From positions 1-22,950 of the forward strand of contig NZ_JAYEEQ010000029.1 of the NCBI RefSeq assembly GCF_034651555.1: 22,950 bases of DNA, in the 5' to 3' direction. This stretch comes from Aurantibrevibacter litoralis. Lineage in GTDB: Bacteria; Bacteroidota; Bacteroidia; Flavobacteriales; Flavobacteriaceae. Positions 1-6,662 of this stretch are shown in pieces. Below the pieces are notes generated by a model. It searched no databases, was not told the origin of the DNA, and saw only the letters and a list, made by a program, of their open reading frames with translations. The stretch's first letter is position 1; the number at the start of each line of letters is the position of its first letter. The translations under genes were made by a program, and so were the position numbers.

Positions 1-119
1 ATTTCTTGTATTTCATCTTTCAAATGTATTAGTTTGAAATTTAAAATATCACTCCGAACTTATTGGGGGCTAAAGTACATAATCCATTGCTTGTTTGTGG
101 TTAATTTAAAAATTCCTAC

Positions 120-196
120 TTTTAACAATCTATGATTCCTACTCGGCAAATCCTATGGATTTTACTCGCAACGTAATCATAGCCAACACGTTAGCT
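120..196. repeat. attC-like imperfect palindrome, left of the toxin-antitoxin operon
   Basis: Outer ends TAAC (123-126) and GTTA (190-193) pair. Inside them CTATGATT (130-137) pairs perfectly with AATCATAG (175-182), and in the centre AAATCC (148-153) pairs with GGATTT (157-162) around a TAT loop. The right half reads CATAGCCAACACGTTAGC (178-195), closely matching the site at 19435-19451. The nested outer box, spacer, inner box order is what integron attC sites show, but the outer box fits the attC consensus only partly. No clear gene is seen in 1-119. Confidence 0.45.
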
Positions 197-224
197 ACAA
201 AAAAAATCCGGAAGAGAATTAAAA

Positions 225-255
225 TTACGTAATAAATTCTTAAATTTATACGTAA
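225..255. promoter_or_regulatory. Inverted repeat before the antitoxin gene, candidate operator
   Basis: Arms 225-238 and 243-255 are reverse complements except for one extra A in the left arm; each begins or ends in TTACGTA/TACGTAA and the spacer is 4 nt. The right arm ends 10 nt before the antitoxin ATG. This is where a self-repressing antitoxin would bind. A role as a 5'-leader hairpin is also possible. No convincing TAnnTTTG promoter was found beside it. Confidence 0.45.
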
Positions 256-265
256 AACAAATTTT

Positions 266-511
266 ATGGACAAGAAACTCACATTAAGTTTAGATAAAAG
301 TATAATCGAAAATGCAAAAAATTATGCTAAATCGAATAATATCAGTTTGTCTAAACTTATCGAATCGTATTTGACAACCCTCGCTAAACGAAAAAGAAAT
401 TCGGCGGAAATAACACCTCTTGTTGAAAGTTTGAGTGGAGTGATTTCGCTTGATAAAGATTTTGATGTAAAAGATGCGTATGCTGATTTCTTAATTGAGA
501 AATATAAATGA
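266..511 (+). CDS. DUF6364-type antitoxin of a PIN toxin pair
   Basis: Small 81-residue protein with an N-terminal ribbon-helix-helix-like pattern: a short strand (KKLTLSLD, residues 3-10) followed by two helices, the second in SLSKLIESYLTTL (27-39). The C-terminal tail from about residue 55 is acidic and probably wraps the toxin. It resembles the DUF6364 antitoxins that precede PIN-domain toxins in Bacteroidota. Its stop overlaps the toxin start by 4 nt (ATGA), so the two are translationally coupled. A near-perfect inverted repeat ends 10 nt before the ATG, suggesting autorepression. The pair is A/T-rich compared with the core genes to the right and lies between two imperfect palindromes, so it was probably acquired horizontally. 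The pair-level assignment is firmer than the family name. Confidence 0.8.
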   Translation: MDKKLTLSLDKSIIENAKNYAKSNNISLSKLIESYLTTLAKRKRNSAEITPLVESLSGVISLDKDFDVKDAYADFLIEKYK

Positions 512-921
512 GTAGACTATTGATTGACACAACTATCGTTATAGATTTACTTTCAAAGAGAGATAGATTCTATGATGAGGCTGCTGATTTATTTTCTCGT
601 GCGGACAAAAAAGAATTAGAACTTACAATTTCCTCTTTGACATTTGCCAACACAAATTATATTCTTACAAAATTTAAATCTTCAAAAAATGCGAGAGAAA
701 TCTTAAGAAAGTTTAAAGTGCTTGTTGAATTATTGAGTTTAGATGACAAAATAACAGAGTTAGCATTAAGTGATGACAATTTTCCAGATTTTGAGGATGC
801 ACTTCAATATTATTCTGCAATCGAAAATCAAATTGATATAATCATAACACGGAATAAAAAAGATTTTAAAAACTCAATAATTCCTATTATGACTGCGAAA
901 GAATTTTTGGCTCGGAAATAA
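508..921 (+). CDS. PIN-domain ribonuclease toxin (VapC-like, PIN_3 type)
   Basis: The 137 residues cover a whole single PIN domain. The first acidic residue is D7 in LLIDTTIVIDLL, followed by the helix with RFYDEAADLF. The centre has SSLTFANTNYIL (42-53), then PDFEDALQYYSA with D94, E96 and D97, and IIITRNKKDF (111-120) near the end. PIN proteins are Mg-dependent RNases; VapC relatives often cut tRNA. Where many VapCs have a conserved Glu in the second helix, this protein has Asn/Thr (ANTN), which I believe is common in the Bacteroidota PIN_3 branch, so it need not mean loss of activity. It overlaps the upstream antitoxin by 4 nt. Its stop lies 10 nt before an attC-like palindrome. Confidence 0.85.
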   Translation: MSRLLIDTTIVIDLLSKRDRFYDEAADLFSRADKKELELTISSLTFANTNYILTKFKSSKNAREILRKFKVLVELLSLDDKITELALSDDNFPDFEDALQYYSAIENQIDIIITRNKKDFKNSIIPIMTAKEFLARK

Positions 922-931
922 TGCCAGTGGC

Positions 932-987
932 TAACAACTAAGCGTTCGTGTTGCTTGCAAAGCAAAGCATGAACGCGGTGTTGATTA
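932..987. repeat. attC-like imperfect palindrome, right of the toxin-antitoxin operon
   Basis: TAACAAC (932-938) pairs with GTTGATTA (980-987), leaving one bulged A at 984. After 3-nt spacers on both sides, GCGTTC (942-947) pairs with GAACGC (971-976). The tip is TGCTTGC (952-958) with GCAAAGCA (962-969), AAA loop and one bulged A at 966. Outer box, spacer, inner box and unpaired bases on one side only are features of folded attC sites. It begins 10 nt after the toxin stop. No T-tract follows, so a terminator role is less likely. Confidence 0.45.
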
Positions 988-1010
988 AACCTTTGGGGCG
1001 GTAATTTTTA

Positions 1011-1088
1011 CTATGGGGAAAGCCTTTGATCGGATTCCCTTTTCTTAGCTTCAATCTATTTTTAGACTGTATGCTTCTTACCCCATAG
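1011..1088. repeat. Inverted repeat overlapping a terminator-like hairpin
   Basis: CTATGGGGAAAG (1011-1022) and CTTACCCCATAG (1077-1088) are reverse complements at 11 of 12 positions. The right arm overlaps the loop and inner arms of the hairpin at 1066-1103, so the two structures cannot form together. No + strand gene follows before tadA, which is on the other strand. Confidence 0.45.
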
Positions 1089-1109
1089 AAGTTAACATAC
1101 AGTTTTTTT
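1066..1109 (+). terminator. Bulged hairpin with T-tract, likely terminator of the toxin-antitoxin transcript
   Basis: ACTGTATG (1066-1073) pairs with CATACAGT (1096-1103) and CTTCT (1074-1078) with AGAAG (1087-1091), with a 4-nt bulge (1092-1095). Seven T follow directly (1103-1109). This is a rho-independent style signal on the + strand. It lies about 145 nt beyond the toxin stop and 45 nt before the end of the convergent tadA. Confidence 0.5.
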
Positions 1110-1153
1110 AGTTGTTGAACTTATTTTCCATCAACTTGTAGAACCAAATAGAT

Positions 1154-1597
1154 TTAGTTTAGGTTTCTTTTTTGTATAAAAAAGCGTTGTAACAAATGCG
1201 ACGCTTCAGGTGCCAGAAGGCCACCAACAACCTTTGTTTTAGGATGTAGCTTTGTGCCTAAGGCTACAAAGCCTCTTTCCGGGTCGGAAGCGCCATAAAC
1301 CACTTTAGATATCTGACTCCAATACAAGGCTCCTGCACACATCTGGCACGGTTCCAAAGTAACATATAAGGTACAGTTTTTAAGGTATTTTCCGCCTAAA
1401 AAATGAGCGGCAGCCGTAATCGCTTGCATTTCTGCATGGGCTGTAACATCATTTAAAAGCTCCGTTAAGTTATGTGCCCTTGCAATAATGTTCCCTTGTA
1501 TTACAATTAGGGCACCTACGGGTACTTCGCCTTTATCTAGTGCAATTTCGGCTTGCTGCAGTGCCTTTTGCATAAAATAGCGATCATCCAATTCCAT
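1154..1597 (-). CDS. tadA: tRNA-specific adenosine deaminase
   Basis: Zinc-dependent deaminase of the CDA fold, converting A34 to inosine in the tRNA-Arg wobble position. The HAE motif (H54, A55, E56) supplies one zinc ligand and the catalytic Glu; PCQMC (83-87) gives the two Cys ligands. The N-terminal EIALDKGEVPVGALIV is typical of the family, and 147 residues is normal. A TACTTTTG -7 element lies on this strand at 1603-1610, just 5 nt before the ATG, so the leader must be very short. The gene is divergent from dxs with only 32 nt between start codons. Guanine deaminase relatives share the fold, but the motif spacing and length favour TadA. Confidence 0.92.
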   Translation of the reverse strand: MELDDRYFMQKALQQAEIALDKGEVPVGALIVIQGNIIARAHNLTELLNDVTAHAEMQAITAAAHFLGGKYLKNCTLYVTLEPCQMCAGALYWSQISKVVYGASDPERGFVALGTKLHPKTKVVGGLLAPEASHLLQRFFIQKRNLN

Positions 1598-1602
1598 AGC
1601 CT

Positions 1603-1610
1603 CAAAAGTA
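1603..1610 (-). promoter_or_regulatory. -7 element for tadA
   Basis: Read on the minus strand this is TACTTTTG, matching the Bacteroidota -7 consensus TAnnTTTG. No TTG is found at the expected -33 distance, so it rests on the -7 alone. Confidence 0.35.
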
Positions 1611-1616
1611 CAACTT

Positions 1617-1623
1617 AGGAGGG
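1617..1623 (+). promoter_or_regulatory. Strong Shine-Dalgarno sequence of dxs
   Basis: AGGAGGG lies 6 nt before the dxs ATG at 1630. Bacteroidota mostly initiate without a strong Shine-Dalgarno sequence, so this near-ideal anti-16S match stands out. It also fixes the start codon. Confidence 0.6.
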
Positions 1624-1629
1624 TATTAA

Positions 1630-3438
1630 ATGGGCTCTAAAAACGATTTTAGCGTACATTTGTCGCCAATAATGCCTTATCTAGATCAAATAGAAGAACC
1701 GGAAGACCTTCGTAAGTTGCGTCCAGACCAACTGTTGCCGCTTGCGCATGAGCTACGAACATTTATCATTTCGGCAGTGGCTGCCAAAGAAGGTCATTTG
1801 GGCGCCAGCTTGGGGGTGGTAGAACTTACCATTGCACTACACTATGTTTTTGATACCCCAAGAGACAAACTCGTCTGGGATGTGGGACACCAAGCCTACG
1901 GACACAAGATATTGACAGGGCGAAGAAAGGATTTTGAAAGCAATCGACAATTAGGAGGTATCAGTGGTTTTCCGAAACGTTCAGAAAGTGTATACGACGC
2001 CTTTGGGACCGGACATAGTTCTACTTCCATTTCCGCAGTTTTAGGGATGGCCATTGCCGCCAAACTACGTGGCGATGAAGAAAGGCAGCACATTGCTGTC
2101 ATTGGCGATGCATCCATAGCCAGTGGTATGGCTTTTGAAGGATTAAACCACGCTGGGGTAGCCCAAGCCAATATCCTGATCATTTTAAATGACAATGCCA
2201 TTGGTATAGATCCTAGTGTAGGAGCCTTAAAAGAATATCTTACACAAGTAAAATTGAACAAAAAACGAGCACAAAACCACATTATAAAGGCATTAAATTT
2301 TGATTATACAGGCCCCATAGATGGTCATGATTTGCCCTTATTATTGCGAGAATTACAGCAGATAAAAAAAAAGAAGGGGCCTAAATTCCTGCATATTATT
2401 ACTAAGAAAGGGAAAGGTTTAAAAAAGGCAGAAGAGGATCAAGTTACCTATCATGCTCCGGGAAAATTCAATTCGACCACAGGAGAACTACAAAGGGGAC
2501 ATGAAACAAACCTACCGCCAAAGTACCAAGATGTATTTGGTATTACCTTGCTGGATTTAGCCCGAAAAAACAAACATATTGTGGGGATTACACCGGCCAT
2601 GCCCACAGGCAGTTCCCTTAAGCTAATGATGGATGAAATGCCAGAACGAGCATTCGATGTAGGTATTGCCGAACAGCATGCGGTAACGCTGGCCGCCGGT
2701 ATGGCAACGGAAGGCTTAGTCCCTTTTTGCACTATCTATTCCACGTTTTTGCAGCGCGCTTATGACCAAATTATCCATGATGTGGCCTTGCAGAATCTAC
2801 CCGTTATTTTTTGCATAGACCGGGCAGGACTGGTGGGTGAGGATGGAGCTACGCACCACGGCGTATACGATATTGCGTATTTGCGTTGTATCCCCAACCT
2901 TATTATTTTTGTTCCCATGAACGAACTGGAACTCCGCAATATAATGTACACTGCGCAGTTAGGACTGCCGCATCCGATCGCCATTCGCTATCCTAGAGGG
3001 CGAGGCACTGTTAAGAACTGGAACGTACCCTTTTCTAAACTAAGGATCGGGGAATGCCAAGTATTAAAAGAGGGCAGGCGTATTGCCATTCTTTCTGTTG
3101 GCCCCATAGGAACCTTGGTAACACAACTTATAAAAGAGATGGGATCGCCGGAGGCCATAGGCCACTACAATATGCGCTTTGTAAAACCCTTGGATAAAGC
3201 CCAACTTGAACGGGTTTTTAAGTTCTATACCCACATCGTAACGGTAGAGGACGGCTGTAAAATTGGAGGTTTTGGAAGTGCAGTGCTAGAATTCGCTAAT
3301 GAATTGAATATTTCTAAAAACATAAAGATCTTTGGAATCGATGACGTTTTTTTGGAACACGGTACCATAAACGAACTTCATAAAATAGCACAAATGGATA
3401 TCTTTGCCATAAAAGCATACCTCAACCAAATTCTTTAA
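1630..3438 (+). CDS. dxs: 1-deoxy-D-xylulose-5-phosphate synthase
   Basis: Condenses pyruvate and glyceraldehyde 3-phosphate to DXP, the first step of the MEP isoprenoid pathway; cytoplasmic, TPP- and Mg-dependent. The full transketolase-like layout is present: EGHLGASLG (54-62), GHQAYGHKILTGR (86-98), diphosphate site GDAS...NDN (159-189), the pyrimidine domain with DVGIAEQHAV and catalytic E348, DRAGLVGEDGATHHG (397-411), and the C-terminal domain with EDGCKIGGFGSAV. At 602 residues it is slightly shorter than the E. coli enzyme. The classical TPP motif GDG is GDA here. The start is set by AGGAGGG 6 nt upstream. A DUF3078 gene follows after 12 nt, probably co-transcribed. Confidence 0.96.
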   Translation: MGSKNDFSVHLSPIMPYLDQIEEPEDLRKLRPDQLLPLAHELRTFIISAVAAKEGHLGASLGVVELTIALHYVFDTPRDKLVWDVGHQAYGHKILTGRRKDFESNRQLGGISGFPKRSESVYDAFGTGHSSTSISAVLGMAIAAKLRGDEERQHIAVIGDASIASGMAFEGLNHAGVAQANILIILNDNAIGIDPSVGALKEYLTQVKLNKKRAQNHIIKALNFDYTGPIDGHDLPLLLRELQQIKKKKGPKFLHIITKKGKGLKKAEEDQVTYHAPGKFNSTTGELQRGHETNLPPKYQDVFGITLLDLARKNKHIVGITPAMPTGSSLKLMMDEMPERAFDVGIAEQHAVTLAAGMATEGLVPFCTIYSTFLQRAYDQIIHDVALQNLPVIFCIDRAGLVGEDGATHHGVYDIAYLRCIPNLIIFVPMNELELRNIMYTAQLGLPHPIAIRYPRGRGTVKNWNVPFSKLRIGECQVLKEGRRIAILSVGPIGTLVTQLIKEMGSPEAIGHYNMRFVKPLDKAQLERVFKFYTHIVTVEDGCKIGGFGSAVLEFANELNISKNIKIFGIDDVFLEHGTINELHKIAQMDIFAIKAYLNQIL

Positions 3439-3450
3439 CCCGTCTTTCAC

Positions 3451-4548
3451 ATGCGTAAAATTAGTGTACTTATTTTTATTTTAGGACTATTTCCTTGGAG
3501 TGTTCTAGGGCAAGACAGTATTCCTTTAACTCAAGAAATTGACACCACTGTGGTAGACACTGTGGTGATACGCGCTACACAAGAAAAAATTAAAAACGTT
3601 ACCCGAGGCATTAATTTGGTTAACCCTTTTATTTCTTTTAAAAAAACAAAACCCTTAAACAAGCGCATCAAAAGGTTCAGAGTGCCTTCCTTTTGGGAAA
3701 AGGTAAATCAAATAGGGGTAAATATGAGCGAGGTGGCCTTTGTGAATTGGAATGCGGGGGGCGACAATTCCATCACGGCTTTGGGAAATATGAAATTTTC
3801 CCGGAATTACAAATTTCGGTACATCCAATGGGATAATTTAATGGATTTACGCTACGGATGGAACGCGCAAGAAGGGCGTGTTTGGCGCAAAACGGACGAT
3901 GCTATTCGGCTAAGTTCCACTTTTGCGTACCGCAGAGACACAATCAGTAATTGGTACTATTCCGTGAAGGCAAATTTTAATACACAATTTTCTAACGGTT
4001 TTAGATACCCCGATAGAGAAACACCTATTTCACGGTTTATGGCACCCGGTTATTTTTTCTTAGGTGCTGGTGCTTCGTTTATTCCGGAAGGCAAAAAATT
4101 CAATCTTTATATTTCCCCTATCACCCATAAATCTACTTATGTTTTAGATCAGGATTTGGCCAATAGAGGGGCTTTCGGAGTAGAAAGGGCACTGGTAGAT
4201 GCCGAGGGAAATATCTTAAGAGAGGGTAAACGGGTATTTATGGAGTTTGGTTTTTTGGTAAGCAATGATTGGGAAACCGAAATTTATAAGAATATGGTTC
4301 TTAAAAACAGGGTAAATCTCTACACCGATTATTTACAAAGTTTTGGCAATGTGGATGTAGATTGGGAACTGAACTTAAATTTAACGGTAAACGACTTTGT
4401 GAATGCCGTTATAGGAACGCATCTGATTTACGACGACGACGTGCTGTTTAATCGCGAAGTAGCTCCGGATGGCACGGTTATTAATCCCGGCAAAACTAGA
4501 ATTCAATTTAAACAATTATTGGGGGTAGGTTTGGCCTATAGCTTTTGA
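3451..4548 (+). CDS. DUF3078 family exported protein
   Basis: 365 residues with a signal peptide (MRKISVLIFILGLF..., cleavage probably near VLG-QDS, about residue 20). The body alternates aromatic and polar residues in short strands (for example YKFRYIQWDNLMDLRYGW, YFFLGAGASFIPEG, RIQFKQLLGVGLAYSF) and ends in an aromatic residue, as in outer-membrane beta-barrel proteins. MSEVAFVNWNAGGDNSITALG is typical of DUF3078. Function is unknown. It starts 12 nt after dxs, so it is probably read from the dxs promoter. It converges on dgt with a 20-nt gap in which no terminator hairpin is seen. Confidence 0.85.
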   Translation: MRKISVLIFILGLFPWSVLGQDSIPLTQEIDTTVVDTVVIRATQEKIKNVTRGINLVNPFISFKKTKPLNKRIKRFRVPSFWEKVNQIGVNMSEVAFVNWNAGGDNSITALGNMKFSRNYKFRYIQWDNLMDLRYGWNAQEGRVWRKTDDAIRLSSTFAYRRDTISNWYYSVKANFNTQFSNGFRYPDRETPISRFMAPGYFFLGAGASFIPEGKKFNLYISPITHKSTYVLDQDLANRGAFGVERALVDAEGNILREGKRVFMEFGFLVSNDWETEIYKNMVLKNRVNLYTDYLQSFGNVDVDWELNLNLTVNDFVNAVIGTHLIYDDDVLFNREVAPDGTVINPGKTRIQFKQLLGVGLAYSF

Positions 4549-4568
4549 TTCGGTATTTGGATGTAACG

Positions 4569-5912
4569 CTAGATTTCCATTCCATTAATTTTTTTATGCA
4601 GTAAGATGGCGGCACTATCAGACAAGCTCGCCACATAACAACAAAGGTGTAACAACAAGGTGTACAGGGGCAGTTGAACATTTCTATATGCCGAGGGCAA
4701 GGATAATAGTACAAGCATGTCATAATTAGAAGGGCAGCCGTCTCTTTGGTTTACCATGGCACGCACATAGAAATCCAGAATATCCAATATTATCTTGAAA
4801 CCTGCAATCTCTTTTTCGATAACTTCTTTAGATTGATAAATATTTGAAACACTCAACTGGATAATGTCATCAATTTGAGCCTTGTATTTGCTTTTGTCCA
4901 GAATGGAAACATCAAATGTGCCGGAAAGAATGGCTTCCTCATTGGCCATAAAAACGGATACTGCATCATTAATCAAGGTGTTGATTGCCAAAGCCCGCAA
5001 ATAACTTAATCGATCTTCTTTAAAGGGCAAACTACTATATTTTTTGGTGTTGATGTTGTCTTTTACGAGATTGATGAGATATTCTAACGCATAATCTTCC
5101 GAAATAAGCCCCAGATTTATTCCATCTTCAAAATCAATGATGCTATAGCAAATATCATCTGCGGCTTCAACCAAATAGGTTAATGGATGTCTTGAATAGC
5201 GCATTTCATTTCCCAAACTCAACCTTTTCAGTCCTAATTCGGTGGCCACTTCCTCAAAAAAAAGCCGCTCTGTTTGAAATACACCAAATTTTTTATCCGC
5301 AATATGAGCGGTAGGTCTTTTGGGTAAAGATTCCTTAGGATATTTCATAAAGGCACCTAAAGTGGCATAACTTAACCGAAGTCCGCCAAAAACCCCTTCT
5401 CTAGACTCAGATAACAATTTCAATCCATTGGCATTTCCTTCAAAATCGATAAGATCTTGATACTCTTTTTTTGTTAATTGTGATTGAAATCTTGCGCCAT
5501 AACCGGTCTTAAAATACGTTCCAATAGCCTTTTCACCACTATGTCCAAAGGGCGGATTTCCGATATCGTGGGCTAATGCCGCCGCTGCCACAATTGCCCC
5601 AAAATCATTAAAATGATAGCCGTATACTTCCTTTAGATGGGGATGTTTTTCTAAAATCTGCCTCCCGGCAAGACGGCCTAAACTTCGGCCTACAACAGAA
5701 ACTTCCAAACTGTGCGTTAGGCGGGTATGTACAAAATCGGTCTTAGACAGCGGAATTACCTGTGTTTTATCTTGTAAACTCCGAAAAGAGGAAGAAAAAA
5801 TAATACGGTCATAATCTACCTCAAACCCCAATCGGGTTTCGTCTTGTTCTTTACGCAATCTTTTGTGCGTATCCCCTTGTCGTTTCAAAGAAAGAAGTTG
5901 TTCCCAATGCAT
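4569..5912 (-). CDS. dgt: Deoxyguanosinetriphosphate triphosphohydrolase (dGTPase)
   Basis: HD-superfamily enzyme that splits dGTP into deoxyguanosine and tripolyphosphate, affecting dNTP balance and possibly phage defence. The metal site is visible: H67 in TRLTHSLE, H115-D116 in ALAHDIGNPPFGHSGE, and the later Asp in YLVEAADDICYSIID (about 252-253). The N-terminal RRLRKEQ-like stretch and RSLQDKTQVIPL (44-55) are typical of bacterial dGTPases. At 447 residues it is of the long form found in Bacteroidota. It stands alone on its strand. The 180-nt upstream gap is shared with the divergent gene at 6093. Confidence 0.92.
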   Translation of the reverse strand: MHWEQLLSLKRQGDTHKRLRKEQDETRLGFEVDYDRIIFSSSFRSLQDKTQVIPLSKTDFVHTRLTHSLEVSVVGRSLGRLAGRQILEKHPHLKEVYGYHFNDFGAIVAAAALAHDIGNPPFGHSGEKAIGTYFKTGYGARFQSQLTKKEYQDLIDFEGNANGLKLLSESREGVFGGLRLSYATLGAFMKYPKESLPKRPTAHIADKKFGVFQTERLFFEEVATELGLKRLSLGNEMRYSRHPLTYLVEAADDICYSIIDFEDGINLGLISEDYALEYLINLVKDNINTKKYSSLPFKEDRLSYLRALAINTLINDAVSVFMANEEAILSGTFDVSILDKSKYKAQIDDIIQLSVSNIYQSKEVIEKEIAGFKIILDILDFYVRAMVNQRDGCPSNYDMLVLLSLPSAYRNVQLPLYTLLLHLCCYVASLSDSAAILLHKKINGMEI

Positions 5913-5993
5913 AATTAACGGGCTAATAAATTCAGTGCAAGATACATGTTACGGACTGGAATTTTAAAAAAAATTCTAAAGCACTTCGGCTAC

Positions 5994-6064
5994 ATAACCT
6001 TTTGTTAACTTTTAGGATATTGTTTTTTAACCTTATGGGAACATTCAATTGAAATGAAGGTTAT
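5994..6064. promoter_or_regulatory. Inverted and direct AACCTT repeats before the 6093 gene
   Basis: ATAACCTT (5994-6001) and AAGGTTAT (6057-6064) form a perfect 8-bp inverted repeat; TAACCTT recurs at 6028-6034. The right arm abuts TTTCTTTG (6064-6071), one base off the -7 consensus, 22 nt before the ATG. It could be an operator for the 6093 gene or for dgt. Confidence 0.3.
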
Positions 6065-6092
6065 TTCTTTGTGCGTTAGTTGATAATTAGAA

Positions 6093-6488
6093 ATGAAACA
6101 ATTTTTACTTCTTACGGTCTTTTTAGTTTCCATGGTGCTATCCGCTCAAAATACCGGAACGGTTACGGGCGAAATTATGGATTCCGAAATGTATAACGAA
6201 CCTCTTATGTTTGCACATGTATCCCTGAAAGGGACTAAAACGCAAACCCGAACCAACCTTTGGGGAAGATTTGAACTTACCGATATTGCACCGGGAGATT
6301 ATATGCTGAACGTGTCTTTTGCAGGGTATGAATCTGTAGAATTGCCGTTTACCATTACATCAGACGGCAGTACTCATGTATCAGGAAAATTAAAGGCTAA
6401 AAGTGTCTCAGAAAATGATGCGGCCCAGTTCTATCCTACCGAGAATGCACAGGTGTCTGCGCCTCTAATGCGAAGCCTTAACAATTAA
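6093..6488 (+). CDS. Small exported carboxypeptidase-regulatory-like domain protein
   Basis: 131 residues. A signal peptide (MKQFLLLTVFLVSMVLSAQ, residues 1-19) is followed by one beta-sandwich domain: GTVTGEIMDSE, PLMFAHVSLKGTKTQTRTNLWGRFELTDIAPGDYMLNVSFAGYES. This is the CarboxypepD_reg-like repeat that usually forms the N-terminus of TonB-dependent receptors (SusC type). No plug or barrel follows, so the domain stands alone. The last 30 residues (from about 100) look disordered. The protein is probably periplasmic or membrane-associated; its partner is unknown. A -7-like element, TTTCTTTG, lies 22 nt upstream. The porin at 6663 has its own promoter, so the two need not be co-transcribed. 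Confidence 0.8.
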   Translation: MKQFLLLTVFLVSMVLSAQNTGTVTGEIMDSEMYNEPLMFAHVSLKGTKTQTRTNLWGRFELTDIAPGDYMLNVSFAGYESVELPFTITSDGSTHVSGKLKAKSVSENDAAQFYPTENAQVSAPLMRSLNN

Positions 6489-6556
6489 TTAGTTGTCTTC
6501 TTTATTGGCTGGTCGTCTCAGTGTTACAGCGCATGAACTCAAAACCGAAACTGTTG

Positions 6557-6588
6557 TTGTGATAGCTTAATTTTTGTACTTACCTTTG
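6557..6588 (+). promoter_or_regulatory. Bacteroidota-type promoter of the porin gene
   Basis: TTG (6557-6559), 21 nt, TACCTTTG (6581-6588), which matches the TAnnTTTG -7 consensus exactly. Transcription would start around 6592-6596, leaving about 70 nt of leader before the preferred ATG at 6663. Confidence 0.6.
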
Positions 6589-6662
6589 CACGCATAAATT
6601 TCGTGCACTACCTAAAGATCGTATCCGCTTTGGGGCTTGTGTGCGGAGCGTTAAAACAACCT

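Noticed and set aside
1..28. Possible minus-strand gene start (ATG at 14-16) with TACATTTG at 21-28
   Set aside because: Only five codons are in the window and there is no -33 TTG; cannot be supported.
932..987. Reading the post-toxin palindrome as a rho-independent terminator
   Set aside because: No T-tract follows the stem; a better terminator lies at 1066-1109.
1896..2984. Three open frames of 74-128 codons on the minus strand inside dxs
   Set aside because: They lie antisense within an unmistakable dxs, encode no recognisable motif and have no start signals.
6603..6662. GTG start giving the porin 20 extra residues
   Set aside because: The extension would bury the signal peptide; the ATG at 6663 gives a standard Sec signal.
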